Below are positions 9,458 to 18,927 of a stretch of DNA of 64,000 bases, piece by piece. The first letter of the stretch is position 1, and every line of letters begins with the position of its first letter. Origin of the DNA: UBA5069 sp963773745 (lineage in GTDB: Bacteria > Chloroflexota > Anaerolineae > Caldilineales > Caldilineaceae); the NCBI GenBank assembly GCA_963773745.1, contig CAVZCL010000001.1:620001-684000 (forward strand), given 5' to 3'. Below the pieces are notes generated by a model. The model was not told where the DNA came from. It did no database searches and saw only the letters and a program-made list of their open reading frames with translations. The translations under genes and the position numbers were made by a program.

Positions 9458-10547
9458 TCAATCATCGCCGTGGAGAAGGCGCAGGTAGCTTTCGTAGCGC
9501 GGCACGGAAATTGCGCCGGCTTCGACGGCGGCGCGCACGGCGCAGTCGGGTTCGTGATCATGGGTGCAGGCCGGATAGCGACACTCATTTAGATAGGGCT
9601 TCATCTCCACAAAGGCAAACTGGAGGTTGGCCGGGTCCATGTCATAGAGGCCGAGTTCGCGAATGCCGGGCGTGTCGGCCACGTAGGTCTCGGGTGCGTC
9701 GGCGTCAGCATCGGCGTCGGCGTCGGTGTTTGGGTCGGCATGGGCGCTGGGGGGCGCTGCTGCCGCCAGCGGCGGCAGCGCGAGCAAGTGCGACGCGCGC
9801 GTGGTGTGCTTGCCCTTGCCCATGAAGTCGCGCAGCTCACCCGTGCGCAGCGCCAACGATGGATGCAGCGCGTTGAGCAGGCTGCTCTTGCCCACGCCGC
9901 TGGGTCCGGTGAAGACCGTGATGCGCCCATCCAGCAGTTGGCGCAGTTCGTCAAGGCCAAGCCCATCCTCGGCGCTGGCGTAGATGACCGGATAGCCAAT
10001 GCGCTCGTACTCGCCAAAGAGCGCGCGCGCCGCTTCAAGGCCAGTCAAATCCACCTTGTTGACGCAGAGAACGGCGGGCAGCTCGTTGGCCTCAGCCACG
10101 ACCAGAAAGCGGTCCACCATGCGCAGGTGGGGTTCGGGCTGCGCTGCAGAAAAGACCACAAGCACCTGATCCGGGTTGGCCAGAATGACCAGCTCGGAGG
10201 CCACGGGGGCCGATGGGTCCTGCCGCGAGAGCACACTTTGGCGCTCGTCGATGTGCTCGATAAGCCCACCCTTCTCGCCAATTGGGGAGACCCAGACGCG
10301 GTCGCCCACGGCGACAAGCGTGCCCCATGCCGCGCTCCTGGCGGAGGCGGCCGCGCACCTCGCACATGCGCTCGCGGTGGCCATCCGGCTCGCGCGTGCG
10401 CACGTCATAATGGTGGCCGCGGGCGCGCATGACAACGCCGGGCAGCAGATGCTCGGCCAGCCGCTTGGGGCGCGCCTTGCGGCTCATCATGCGCCGCTCA
10501 TCGACTTCAAGGTCATCGTATGACCGGTTTTTCTGCCGGTTGGCCAA
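9458..10547 (-). CDS. rsgA: Ribosome small-subunit GTPase RsgA (one frame change)
   Basis: Circularly permuted GTPase that helps mature the 30S subunit. The order is: an OB-fold N-terminal part (HLLPGVVMRARGHHYDV, then after a frame change near 10315 GTLVAVGDRVWVSP); G4 NKVD; G1 GPSGVGKSSLLNAL; G3 DTPG; and a C-terminal zinc finger (CRYPACTHDHEPDC). An unusual Asp/Ala repeat (DADADADADA, encoded around 9690-9735) is inserted between G1 and G3, near the switch region. The start is uncertain: TTG at 10547 has GGAGGA upstream, and tandem ATGs at 10490/10487 are alternatives. Confidence 0.88.
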
Positions 10548-10624
10548 AGGCACTTCCTCCAACAACTCCACCGCAGTGGCGAAGAACTCGCACAAACTGG
10601 TGCATCCCCGAATTGCACGGCCAA

Positions 10625-10706
10625 TTTCGTAGCGGCGGCTTCAGCCGCCGTTCTCGAGTACGCGTTGCGATCTCCACCTACGGCAGCTAAAGCAGCCGCT
10701 ACGAAA
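10625..10706. repeat. Family A inverted repeat, copy 2
   Basis: About 82 bases between the rsgA start and the maf stop. The left arm TTTCGTAGCGGCGGCTTCAG mirrors the right arm ending GCAGCCGCTACGAAA. The asymmetric loop (CTCGAGTACGCG ... TCTCCACC) is conserved with the copies at 35.1 and 62.8 kb. No extended locus-specific arms here. Confidence 0.85.
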
Positions 10707-10764
10707 CGCGCCGCGCACTTTGGAGAGGCGCCACGAACCCGCCGAAGGGGCCGACCGCTCCATT

Positions 10765-11425
10765 TTAGCCCATTCGCGCCGAATTGACTGCCTGGCAGCA
10801 ACCCTCGGCCCCCAACGCCAAACAGATCGGGGGCAGCGAGGTGGTGATGATGACGCCAAAGCCGGCAAGCAGCGTACGCAAATCGCCCAGGGGCAGCCCC
10901 ATGACGCCCGCATAGCAGCCCTCGATGCCCGCCACAGGGCGAAAAGCAGGGTGCTGAATGGCGTACGCGCCCGCTTTGTCAAAGGGGTCGCCCGTAGCAA
11001 TATAGGCATCCATTTCGTCATTTGTGTAGAGGCGCATGGTCACCGTCGTATCGTTAACCAGTGTGCGCTGAATACCGGATTCGCTCTCCAGCACGCTGAC
11101 GGCGCTAACCACGTGGTGGTCGCGCCCGCGCAGCGCCGTGAGCATCGCACGGGCATCGGCCGCGTCGAGCGGCTTGCCCATGAGTACGCCCTCCAGCGCG
11201 ACGACGGTATCGGCGGCAATGATCAGTGCGGGCGCATGAAGCTGGGCGCTGACGACACGCGCTTTTGCCACGGCCAGCCTGTGCGCCAATGCGGCCGGCA
11301 GTTCATTGACCAGCGGCGTTTCGTCAATATCGGCGGCGTGCAGCGTGCACTCCAGCCCCAGCGTCTGCATGAAAGGCGCGCCGGCGCGGGCTGGTAGAGG
11401 CAAGCACAATGGCTGGGTTCGACAC
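10765..11425 (-). CDS. maf: Maf-family nucleotide pyrophosphatase (one frame change)
   Basis: About 220 residues over two frames joined near 11385. The N-terminal signature LASTSPRR lies 6 residues after the chosen GTG start (11423-11425), which has AGGAG upstream. Downstream come the catalytic Asp/Lys patterns AADTVVALEGVLMGKP and YIATGDPFDKAGAYAIQ, and the C-terminal GVMGLPL. Maf proteins hydrolyse dTTP/UTP or modified nucleotides and have been tied to division arrest. Compared with the family, the C-tail after GLPLGDL extends by ~30 residues. The frame change directly after the signature is probably an assembly indel. Confidence 0.88.
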
Positions 11426-11698
11426 GGGCCACTCCTGGCGCTGGACGGGGGATGGTTTGAAACGCATTTGAGATAGAATAGTGCGATTGTAACGGAGATT
11501 TTGCCATGAGCGAAGAGCCACACACAACGCGGCGAAGTTTCGGTTTGGGGACGCGACACCGGCTCAATATCCGAATCGTAATCAGCCGCCGCAAATCACA
11601 AACGCGTCGCGTCCTTGAAAAGGTCGGCTTGCAGCGCCGCCACGCAGAGCCACATTTTCTACTACACCCTACCAAATCCCAGAGAGTCAGGTTGCTGA

Positions 11699-12778
11699 AT
11701 GGTCACTTCTGTCCGTGCCCCGTCCGCTCGCCCCATACGTGCTCACTTGCCGGCCGTGCGTATGGCCATTATCGGCACGGGGGGCATGGCGCGCCACCAC
11801 CTGCGCATGCTGCTGGCCGCACCCGTATCCGTGCGCAGCCAGGTTGAAATTGTCGCACTCTGCGAGCCTTCCGCCGAGCAATACGCGCTGGCTTCAGCGC
11901 ACTTCGCCGAGGCCGGCATCGCCCCGCCGCCCCATGCGCCTACGCTGGAGGCGCTGCTGCGCGACTTTGCCGGTGCACTCGATGCCGTCTTCATTATTAC
12001 GCCGCACGTGCTGCACCATGACCAGGCAGCGGCGTGCATGGAGGCCGGGCTCGACGTGCTGCTGGAGAAGCCCATGGTGATGAATGCGGCCGAAGCGCGC
12101 AGCCTGATCGCCATCCAGCAACGCACAGGGCGGCTGCTGGTGGTGGCCTTCAACGGCAGCCTCTCGCCGCAGATCCGCAAGGCCGCTGCAATCATTCAGG
12201 CGCGCACGCTGGGCGAACTGGTCTCCATCAGCGCCACAGTTTGGCAGAGCTGGCGGCAGAACACCGACGCCACCTGGCGGCAGGATGCCCGCTTCAGCGG
12301 TGGCGGCTTTCTCTTCGACACGGGCGCGCACATGCTCAACACCGTCTGCGACATCGCGACGGACCCGATTGTGGAGGTGACTGCGCGCCTGGAGCCGTGG
12401 GGCGCGCCGGTGGACATTGCCGGCGCTGTACTCGGCCGCATGGCGTCGGGTGCGCTGATTACCATGCATGCGTCGGGCCAGACGGCGCCTGTGGGCGGCC
12501 TCACGATTGGCTCTGAGGTGCGTGTTTTCTGCACGCAGGGCCACCTGCTTACGGGCATTTGGGGCGAGCGGCTGCTGGTGCAGCGCACGGGAGACACAAG
12601 CCTGCGCCCACAATCCGTGGCCAAGCGTGTGGGCGTGTGGGAGCAGTTTGTGCGCGTGCGCCGGGGGCGCATGCGGAACCCCAGCCCGCCCGCCGCCGGC
12701 CTGCGCATGGCGCTGCTGTGGGATGCAATCCAGCTCTCCAATCAGCGCAGCGGTGCGTGGGTGGATGTAGAGCGGTGA
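11699..12778 (+). CDS. Gfo/Idh/MocA family NAD(P)-dependent oxidoreductase
   Basis: 359 residues. Rossmann motif VRMAIIGTGGMARHH (about residues 20-34), catalytic-Lys segment LLEKPMVMNAAEA near residue 123, and GGGFLFDTGAHML near residue 202, where the His usually takes part in catalysis. These soluble enzymes oxidise or reduce sugars, inositols or their derivatives; the substrate cannot be read from sequence. Start ATG at 11699; an internal ATG at 11762 directly before the Rossmann strand is an alternative. The 270-base spacer before it holds no convincing gene. Confidence 0.88.
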   Translation: MVTSVRAPSARPIRAHLPAVRMAIIGTGGMARHHLRMLLAAPVSVRSQVEIVALCEPSAEQYALASAHFAEAGIAPPPHAPTLEALLRDFAGALDAVFIITPHVLHHDQAAACMEAGLDVLLEKPMVMNAAEARSLIAIQQRTGRLLVVAFNGSLSPQIRKAAAIIQARTLGELVSISATVWQSWRQNTDATWRQDARFSGGGFLFDTGAHMLNTVCDIATDPIVEVTARLEPWGAPVDIAGAVLGRMASGALITMHASGQTAPVGGLTIGSEVRVFCTQGHLLTGIWGERLLVQRTGDTSLRPQSVAKRVGVWEQFVRVRRGRMRNPSPPAAGLRMALLWDAIQLSNQRSGAWVDVER

Positions 12779-12845
12779 GTGCGAAGGCGCAGGCGACCCT
12801 GTTGAGACTACAAGCGGCGCACGCATCGCGTGTTACAATCGAGAG

Positions 12846-13587
12846 ATGATGGCGATTGCGACGGAGTCCCACACAGCCAATGGCGTAGCGATTGCCGCCC
12901 AGCTTGCGCTGGTGCGGTCGCGCATGGCCGCAGCGGCGGAACGCGTTGGCCGCAACCCCGCCGAAGTCACGCTTGTGGCCGTAAGCAAGACCCATCCCCT
13001 CTCTGCCATTGCCGCCGCCAACGCCGCCGGCCAGCAGGATTTCGGCGAGAATCGGCTGGAAGAGCTGTGGGACAAGGCGCAGGCGGCCTATGCCACAGGG
13101 CTGAATGGGCTGCGCTGGCACATGATTGGCCCCATCCAAAGCCGCAAGAGCAACCAGGCGATTGGCCCCTTTGGCCCCTTCACCCTTGTGCATGCAGTCG
13201 ACCGCACGAAGATTGCCCGGCGGCTAAGCCGCGACGCAGAGGCCACTTCCTGCGTACTGTCAGTGCTGCTTGAGGTCAACGTGAGCGGCGAAGCATCCAA
13301 GCACGGCTTTGTGCCCGATGCGCTGCGCGACCGAGATGGCCGCGTTATTGGCGCTGCCGCACCTGCGCATTGAGGGGCTGATGACCATGGCCCCGCTGGT
13401 GGATGACGCAGAAGCGGTGCGGCCGGTCTTCCGTGATTTGCGCCTGCTGCGCGATGCGCTTGCGCAAACGCACGGCCACCCGCTGCCGCAGCTTTCCATG
13501 GGCATGAGTGGCGACTTTGAAGTCGCAATTGAAGAAGGGGCCACGCTTGTACGCGTGGGCAGCGCCATTTTTGGAGCGCGCGCCTGA
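12846..13587 (+). CDS. yggS: YggS/PLPBP pyridoxal-phosphate homeostasis protein (one frame change)
   Basis: About 247 residues over two frames joined near 13325. Motifs: LVAVSKTHP with the PLP-binding Lys (near residue 47), FGENRLEEL, WHMIGPIQSRKSN, VNVSGEASKHGF, then LSMGMSGDFEVAIEEGATLVRVGSAIFG, the phosphate-binding C-terminus. The protein binds PLP without known catalysis and buffers vitamin B6 and amino-acid metabolism. It is the first gene of a yggS-proC-yggT operon; its TGA overlaps the next ATG by one base. Confidence 0.9.
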
Positions 13588-14555
13588 TGGACAGAGAGTC
13601 TGGCCGCAAAGTCGGCCGCCACAGTGGCTCGAAGAAGGGGAAATCCGCCATGCAGGAGAATGGACAGAGTGCGACCGTGGCCGTGTCCGCATCCGACCAG
13701 AGCGCCGCGATTGCCTCCCTGCTGGCGGGCAAGCGCATTGCTTTCATTGGCAGCGGTGTCATGGGCGAAGCCATGATCAAGGCGCTGCTGAGCCAGCAGT
13801 TGACGACGCCCAACATGATTTCCACAAGCGACCCGTGGCTGGAGCGGTTGGAGTACATTCACAGCACCTACGGCGTGGTTGCCACGCCCGATAACGTTGC
13901 AGCCGTGAACGGGGCCGAGGTTGTGGTGCTCAGCATCAAGCCGCAATCGCTGCTCAAGGCGGGCGAGGAGTTGCACAACCGCATTCCCAAGGAAGCGCTG
14001 ATTCTCAGCATTATTGCAGGCGTGCGCATTAACACGCTGCGCACCAAACTCTTCCACGATCGCATTGTGCGCGCCATGCCCAACACGCCGGCGCAAGTGG
14101 GCAAGGGCATGACCGTCTGGACGGCCATGCCGGAGGTCTCGCCCGCGCAGTTGCGCCAGACCGAGGCAATTCTCGAGGCCTTTGGCGAGCAGTTGCAGGT
14201 CTACGAGGAGAGCTACCTCGATATGGCCACTGGCCTTAGCGGGTCGGGGCCGGGCTTCATCATGCTCATGGTTGAGGCGATGATCGACGCCGGCGTGCAC
14301 ATGGGCTTCTCGCGCCGTGAGGCCAGCCAACTTGTGTTGCAAACATTTGAGGGCAGCATCGACCTGCTGCGCGCCACCGGCACCCACTCCGCCGAATTGC
14401 GCAATCAAGTAACGAGCCCGGGCGGCACAACCGCAGCCGGCCTTTATGAACTGGAAAAGGACGCATTGCGCGCCACCCTCAGCCGCGCAATCTTCGCCGC
14501 CTACCGGCGCAGCCAGGAATTGGGCGCTTTGAGTGAACAGAAAGAACCAAAATGA
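13587..14555 (+). CDS. proC: Pyrroline-5-carboxylate reductase
   Basis: 322 residues as read from the ATG overlapping the yggS stop. The conserved part begins near residue 45 (RIAFIGSGVMGEAMIKALL, NAD(P) binding). It has VLSIKPQ, IVRAMPNTPAQVGKGMT near 170, and the C-terminal signature QVTSPGGTTAAGLYELEKDALR near 280. It catalyses the last step of proline synthesis in the cytoplasm. The N-terminal ~40 residues are Ser/Ala-rich and unusual for ProC, so the internal ATG at 13650 (MQENGQ) may be the true start. Its stop overlaps yggT by four bases (ATGA). Confidence 0.93.
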   Translation: MDRESGRKVGRHSGSKKGKSAMQENGQSATVAVSASDQSAAIASLLAGKRIAFIGSGVMGEAMIKALLSQQLTTPNMISTSDPWLERLEYIHSTYGVVATPDNVAAVNGAEVVVLSIKPQSLLKAGEELHNRIPKEALILSIIAGVRINTLRTKLFHDRIVRAMPNTPAQVGKGMTVWTAMPEVSPAQLRQTEAILEAFGEQLQVYEESYLDMATGLSGSGPGFIMLMVEAMIDAGVHMGFSRREASQLVLQTFEGSIDLLRATGTHSAELRNQVTSPGGTTAAGLYELEKDALRATLSRAIFAAYRRSQELGALSEQKEPK

Positions 14556-14806
14556 ACTCCATAGTTAGCTTGCTTTCGTTTGCCCTGCAGATCTTCAGCT
14601 ACCTGCTGTTGGCACGCGCACTGGTTTCGTGGATTCCCAACCTGGACCCGAGCAACCAGGGCGTGCAGATACTCTACCGCCTGACGGAGCCCGTTCTGGA
14701 GCCGATTCGCAAACTGATTCCGCCGCTGGGTGGCGTCATGGACGTCTCTCTCATCGTGGCTTTCTTTGGCATCATCGTGCTCCAGCAACTCCTGCGCCAG
14801 ATGTAG
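14552..14806 (+). CDS. YggT family membrane protein
   Basis: 84 residues with two membrane segments (about residues 3-25 and 63-82) separated by the conserved loop SWIPNLDPSNQGVQIL and LTEPVLEPIRKLIPP. YggT proteins often sit beside proC/yggS and division genes and have been linked to osmotic shock tolerance and membrane organisation. The ATGA overlap with proC makes it the third gene of this operon. A GC-rich hairpin follows 25 bases after the stop. Confidence 0.9.
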   Translation: MNSIVSLLSFALQIFSYLLLARALVSWIPNLDPSNQGVQILYRLTEPVLEPIRKLIPPLGGVMDVSLIVAFFGIIVLQQLLRQM

Positions 14807-14831
14807 TCTGCTGTTGCGCCGAATCGTGAGG

Positions 14832-14853
14832 AGGGCGTCCCGTGGGGCGCCCT
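14832..14853 (+). terminator. Hairpin after yggT
   Basis: AGGGCGTCCC pairs with GGGGCGCCCT around a short loop, followed by TTCTGC. The U-tract is weak. It sits 25 bases after the end of the yggS-proC-yggT operon. Confidence 0.55.
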
Positions 14854-14982
14854 TCTGCATAGGCGGCTATGGCCGGGGCTGGGGAAGCCAAATCACACGG
14901 AGCAGGGCTGGTTCAGTGCTATACTCGAATCCATCAATCCAGTGCAAGCCCACAGGTCGCTTCACAGCGGAGAGCGCGCACG

Positions 14983-16737
14983 ATGTCGGATAGCGAAGCA
15001 GAAGAATCTCTCATCTATCAGGAAATTGAAGCGAAGTTCCGCGTCACGAGCGCATCGCAGGCGCACGCCTTGCGCACCGCCCCAACCCTCGCCGACGAGT
15101 ACCCGCTTGGCCCTGTTGTCGATGTCGTCAACGTTGATACCTATTATGATGCTGCTGACCTGCGCCTGCTGCGCCAGGGGCAGACGCTGCGCCTGCGCGC
15201 CGTGAATGACACGGTGCTGATGACGAGCAAGAGTGTTGGCCTGCACACGCCCAAAGGGCTGCACACGCGCAGCGAAATCGAGCGCCCCGCGCCTGAGCTT
15301 GACGCCGAGGCCATGGTATTGCGTGCAAAGGATTTGCCCACAGACCTGCTCGAAGGCGTGGGCGACCTGCTTGACAACAAGACGCGCCTGCGGCCGCTTG
15401 TGCGCCTGCACCAGGCGCGCGCCAAGCGCGCCGTCTACATGGGGCCACATACCGACGCGCTGCTGGCCGAATTCAGCCTGGACGACATCACGGTGCTGCG
15501 CCGGCAGGAAGCGCTCGAAGATGACGCCGACCCTGACACCGCTGCCGCCACCGACACCGATGCAGCCACCGATGCCGCCACCGATGCGCCGGCCGAAACA
15601 TGGGCGCCCATTGCACACTTCACGACGCTTGAGATTGAGCTGGCGCCCGGTGGCGACCGCGACGCGCTGCGTGATATCGCACTGTGGCTGCGTGCATGGC
15701 CCGGCGTGGAGGCTGATGACCAGAACAAGCTGCAGCAGGCGCTGCTGGCACTGCACGCCGTTGACGCGGCCACGCAAGCGGCGCAGCCCAATGGTGTTGC
15801 CGAGCCGGACCACCGCCAGCATATGGCCGAGCTCTGCCGCACGGTGTGGGCGCACCAACTGCGGGTGATGCTCGTCAACGAAGCGGGCGTGCGCGCGTCG
15901 GACGACATTGAGTACGTCCACGACATGCGCGTGGCCACGCGGCGGGCACGCGCGGCGGGCCGCCTTTATGCCGGCTACTTCAAGGCCGACAGCAAGCAGA
16001 TCAAGCGCTTCATGCTCCGGCTGCGCAAGACGGGCCGCCTGCTTGGTAGCGTGCGCGATCTGGACGTGGCCCTGCACAAGCTGGAGGGATTTGCCGACGC
16101 GGAGGATGCCGAGAACGAGGCAGCCGTGGCGCTGGCCGAAGCATGGCGCGACAAACGCGATCGGGCGCACGCGCAGCTTGTTGACTGGCTCGACAGCAGG
16201 AAGTACCGGCGCTTCGTGGTGGAGTTCCTGGAGTTCTGCGCAACGCCGGGCGCAGGTGTGGCGCGCATCAAGTACAAGGCAGGTGAGCCGCCGACCCCAT
16301 GGCAGGTGCGCCACGTGCTGCCAGGCCTGATACTCTCGCGCTACGAGGCGATTCGCGCCTTTGAGGTGCTCTTTGAAGAGGCGCAGGCCACCGGCGTGGA
16401 GATTCCCATTGAGACGCTGCACGCGCTGCGGATTGAGTGCAAGTACATGCGCTATCACCTGGAGTTCAGCGCGCCGCTCATGGGCCCCGAAGCAGCGGCG
16501 CTGATTGAGAGCCTCAAGGGGCTGCAGGAGCACCTGGGCAACCTCAACGACGCCTCCGTGAGCCGGGCACTCGTAGCGGAGACGCAGGTGCAGGCAGAGT
16601 CCACAGCGATTGCCGACTACGCGTCGCTGCAGGCATCAATGCAGGAGGAATTGCGCCACAGCCTGCCGGCGGACCTGGCGCGCTTCCTTGCACCCGAAAC
16701 GCGCCGCGCGCTTGCCCTGGCCATTGCGCACATCTAG
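14983..16737 (+). CDS. CYTH-CHAD domain protein
   Basis: About 584 residues from the ATG at 14983 (MSDSEAEESLIYQEIEAKFRV). The CYTH domain (about residues 8-240) shows the EIEAKF motif and paired Arg/Lys strands (LRLRAVN, KSVGLHT) that bind triphosphates with divalent metals. The CHAD domain (about 280-580) shows VHDMRVATRRARAA, LLGSVRDLDVAL and LHALRIECKYMRYHLEF, the His-rich helices that bind polyphosphate. A TDTDAATDAATDA linker interrupts the CYTH part. Known relatives hydrolyse triphosphate or bind polyphosphate granules, so a role in polyphosphate metabolism is likely. Uninterrupted frame. Confidence 0.92.
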   Translation: MSDSEAEESLIYQEIEAKFRVTSASQAHALRTAPTLADEYPLGPVVDVVNVDTYYDAADLRLLRQGQTLRLRAVNDTVLMTSKSVGLHTPKGLHTRSEIERPAPELDAEAMVLRAKDLPTDLLEGVGDLLDNKTRLRPLVRLHQARAKRAVYMGPHTDALLAEFSLDDITVLRRQEALEDDADPDTAAATDTDAATDAATDAPAETWAPIAHFTTLEIELAPGGDRDALRDIALWLRAWPGVEADDQNKLQQALLALHAVDAATQAAQPNGVAEPDHRQHMAELCRTVWAHQLRVMLVNEAGVRASDDIEYVHDMRVATRRARAAGRLYAGYFKADSKQIKRFMLRLRKTGRLLGSVRDLDVALHKLEGFADAEDAENEAAVALAEAWRDKRDRAHAQLVDWLDSRKYRRFVVEFLEFCATPGAGVARIKYKAGEPPTPWQVRHVLPGLILSRYEAIRAFEVLFEEAQATGVEIPIETLHALRIECKYMRYHLEFSAPLMGPEAAALIESLKGLQEHLGNLNDASVSRALVAETQVQAESTAIADYASLQASMQEELRHSLPADLARFLAPETRRALALAIAHI

Positions 16738-16768
16738 ATTTATGCGTCGTGCAAGGGCGGCGGGCGTT

Positions 16769-16844
16769 CGCAGCGGCTGAAGCCGCCGTTCGCGAGGGCG
16801 CGGCGCGATGCAATCCTGCGGCGGCAGAAGCCGCCGCTACGAAA
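16769..16844. repeat. Family A inverted repeat, copy 3 (degenerate)
   Basis: CGCAGCGGCTGAAGCCGCCG on the left and GGCAGAAGCCGCCGCTACG on the right, with the loop start CGCGAGGGCGCGGCGCGAT resembling other copies. The arms have drifted. It fills the spacer between the CYTH-CHAD and zincin genes. Confidence 0.7.
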
Positions 16845-16850
16845 TGCTCC

Positions 16851-17264
16851 ATGATCACGCCAATGAACGCTGTCCCCTACCAAAACCCGTACCCAACGAG
16901 CGACCGCTTTGAGGAAATTGTCGGCGAGGCGCTCGACAGCATCCCCGATGCGCTTTGGGCTGTCATCGACAACGTGGCTGTGCTCGTGGAGGAGTGGCCC
17001 ACCCGCAATCAGTTGGAGAGCGTGGGGCTGCGCTATCCCGTGCAGCTGCTTGGGCTCTACGAGGGAGTGCCGCTGACGGCGCGCTCGCAGTCGTATGGGC
17101 TGGTCGCGCCCGACCGCATCTCCATTTTTCGCCGTCCCATTTACCGCGCCTGCCCGCCCGATGAGGCAGCCATTCGCGAACAGATTCGGCGCACTGTGTT
17201 GCACGAAGTGGCCCACCACTTCGGCATTAGCGACGACCGGCTCCACGAGCTGGGCGCCTATTGA
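16851..17264 (+). CDS. Zincin-like metallopeptidase family protein (DUF1025/PF06262 type)
   Basis: About 137 residues. The C-terminal signature HEVAHHFGISDDRLHELGAY is the HExxHH...E zinc site typical of this small family. The middle has LLGLYEGVPLT and ISIFRRPIYRAC. It is a probable cytoplasmic metalloprotease of unknown target. Two ATGs (16851 and 16863) are possible, and neither has a clear ribosome site. The open frame upstream of them is family A repeat sequence and is not part of the protein. Confidence 0.85.
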   Translation: MITPMNAVPYQNPYPTSDRFEEIVGEALDSIPDALWAVIDNVAVLVEEWPTRNQLESVGLRYPVQLLGLYEGVPLTARSQSYGLVAPDRISIFRRPIYRACPPDEAAIREQIRRTVLHEVAHHFGISDDRLHELGAY

Positions 17265-17341
17265 GAGGAGGAGAGGGAGCCGGGAAGAGGAATCCGAACG
17301 CTCCGCGTGCCGCCAGCCCTGTTTCCAGCGCCCGAATTCAC

Positions 17342-18172
17342 ATGTTCTTTTCACTGCAGCATCACTCAAGAACGCGAGCGAGTCGGCCGTGGCTTTGCAG
17401 CGCATGCGCGCTGATTTTTGCCGCGCTGCTGGCCGCTTGCACACCCAGCGAGTATCCGGCGCTGCCCGGCATTCCCGACGAATTGCGCGCCATTCCCAAG
17501 ACGCTTGAGGGGCTGGAACTGCCTGAGCTGAGCGGCATCGCGCTGCCCGGCCTCGATGCGCTGGGGGTCCTCACTGCGCCACCCGGCGCGCTTGTCTTCA
17601 TCGGGCCAACTGCGCCCGAGGTGGCGGCGGGCGCACGCCTGCCCGGCACCAACGTCACCTATCTGGGGCTTGAGGGCGAGGACGCCCTCTTCACCTTTGG
17701 CGACCTGCGCAGCGTGCGCCGCGTGGGCGACTCGGTGGATTTTGACGGCGCATGGCCTGGCATTGCCGGCAGCACCTACCAGACGCGCCTGCGCATCTAC
17801 GGCTTTACAGAAAAAGGGGTGTGGCTTGCGGGCGTGCACCAGCTCCTGCTGCCGGAGGTTGACCCTGTGCCCGGGCCGCCACCCGCCGGCGTTGTCACCC
17901 TGCGCTTCCCCTTTGTGGATGGCGTGCAGGCAGATGGCAGCAGTCGAATTGACGGCACAACCTACGGCTATATGGGCAAATATGAGCGTGGCGCGCAGCT
18001 TTCAGGCGTGAGCGAAGGCGATTACCCCTACCGCTCGGTAGGCGATTCGATTGTGTGGCAGGGGACGCTGCGCCCAGAGGTAGGCGCGCAGTTTGACTTG
18101 CGCACGCTCGCCTATGGGCGCGACAGCCTGCGCGTCGGTGGCACCGTCGCGCTGATGATGGCGACTGAGTGA
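17342..18172 (+). CDS. Lipoprotein of unknown function
   Basis: About 276 residues from the ATG at 17342. The N-terminus has basic residues, a hydrophobic run and the lipobox LLAAC (Cys near residue 33), then a Pro-rich stretch. The rest is predicted beta-rich with Gly/Asp turns (GDLRSVRRVGDSVDFDG, YKS-like GYMGKYERGAQLSG). I recognise no family. It probably sits on the outer face of the cytoplasmic membrane. It follows the zincin gene with a 77-base gap and is closed by a strong hairpin. Confidence 0.7.
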   Translation: MFFSLQHHSRTRASRPWLCSACALIFAALLAACTPSEYPALPGIPDELRAIPKTLEGLELPELSGIALPGLDALGVLTAPPGALVFIGPTAPEVAAGARLPGTNVTYLGLEGEDALFTFGDLRSVRRVGDSVDFDGAWPGIAGSTYQTRLRIYGFTEKGVWLAGVHQLLLPEVDPVPGPPPAGVVTLRFPFVDGVQADGSSRIDGTTYGYMGKYERGAQLSGVSEGDYPYRSVGDSIVWQGTLRPEVGAQFDLRTLAYGRDSLRVGGTVALMMATE

Positions 18173-18202
18173 GCAAGGCAGGTGCAACGTCGGCAGATTT
18201 GG

Positions 18203-18245
18203 AAAACAAAGCGAGGCTTCCAGAATCGGAAGCCTCGCTTTTTGG
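18203..18245. terminator. Bidirectional hairpin terminator
   Basis: AAAGCGAGGCTTCC and GGAAGCCTCGCTTTTT flank a six-base loop, with an A-run on the left and a T-run on the right. It can end transcription of the lipoprotein gene (plus) and of the DUF1269 gene (minus). The same GCGAGGCTTCC stem recurs at 30352-30381 and, degraded, at 57699-57729. Confidence 0.85.
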
Positions 18246-18259
18246 TCTTGAGATTCGCG

Positions 18260-18733
18260 CTACTTGAGCGCGTCGCGCAGCTGCTCTTCAGCGTCGCTGT
18301 CGAGCGTCGTCTGGTAGAGGGTGCCCTCGAAGGGCTCGAGCACGGCGCGCATGGCACCGATATCGCCCGTCCCCAGCAGGAAGAGCGCGGAGCCGCCCGG
18401 CTTCAGTTCATCGCGCACATCAGCCACAAACTTCTTGTCCACGGCGCGATCGAGTGTGGCAGCCACTGCAGCGCCGCCCGCTGCGCCCACGGCCAGCCCG
18501 GCCAAGGGAAAGGCGAAACTCACCAACAGCCCCAGCACGCTGCCAATGCCGATGCCGGCCCACATGGTGCTGCTCACCTCGTTGTCAGTCTTCACGGTGC
18601 CGTCGGCCTCCTTGTAGATGACGGCCGCATCGTTCACCTTGAGCAGGCCGCGCTTGGCGGCATCTGCCACAGCGTTGCGCACCTTGCCCGCTGTGTCCAC
18701 ACCATCAAAGGTCATGACGACCAACTGACTCAT
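18260..18733 (-). CDS. DUF1269-type glycine-zipper membrane protein
   Basis: 157 residues. The opening MSQLVVMTFDG and the pattern KVRNAVADAAKRGLLKVNDAAVIYKEADG match the DUF1269 family. A hydrophobic Gly/Ala stretch (about residues 58-92) follows, and DVRDELKPGGSALFLL comes after it. The function is unknown; members are small membrane-associated proteins often found near stress genes. Start ATG at 18733 has GGAGGAG upstream. Confidence 0.8.
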   Translation of the reverse strand: MSQLVVMTFDGVDTAGKVRNAVADAAKRGLLKVNDAAVIYKEADGTVKTDNEVSSTMWAGIGIGSVLGLLVSFAFPLAGLAVGAAGGAAVAATLDRAVDKKFVADVRDELKPGGSALFLLGTGDIGAMRAVLEPFEGTLYQTTLDSDAEEQLRDALK

Positions 18734-18927
18734 ACGCTCCTCCTTTTAATGAATTGGATTGCGATTCCGTCCTGGATCATCCCCGTGAACATGGATCTAT
18801 GCACAACTGACTGGAGCATCCCCTGGATATCATAATGACAGAGCGGGGAGCTTCCATCTCTCCGCTACGAAAGCCGCGCCTTGGAGACGTGTGACGCACG
18901 CGGGCGCCCAAAGCACGTGCGCAGAAT

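Noticed and set aside
7863..9488. 541-residue plus-strand open frame opposite the helicase gene
   Set aside because: Antisense shadow of pcrA; no recognisable motif and it runs across helicase motifs.
9690..9740. Tandem repeat that might be a CRISPR or VNTR
   Set aside because: It is an in-frame Asp/Ala tract within rsgA without spacers. No CRISPR array was seen in the window.
11506..11847. Small plus-strand open frame between maf and the Gfo/Idh gene, with GGAG upstream
   Set aside because: It has a plausible ribosome site, but the product is Arg/His-rich without a family and overlaps the start of a better gene.
14962..16533. 523-residue minus-strand open frame opposite CYTH-CHAD
   Set aside because: Composition rich in His/Arg/Ala typical of reverse-frame shadows, no domain.
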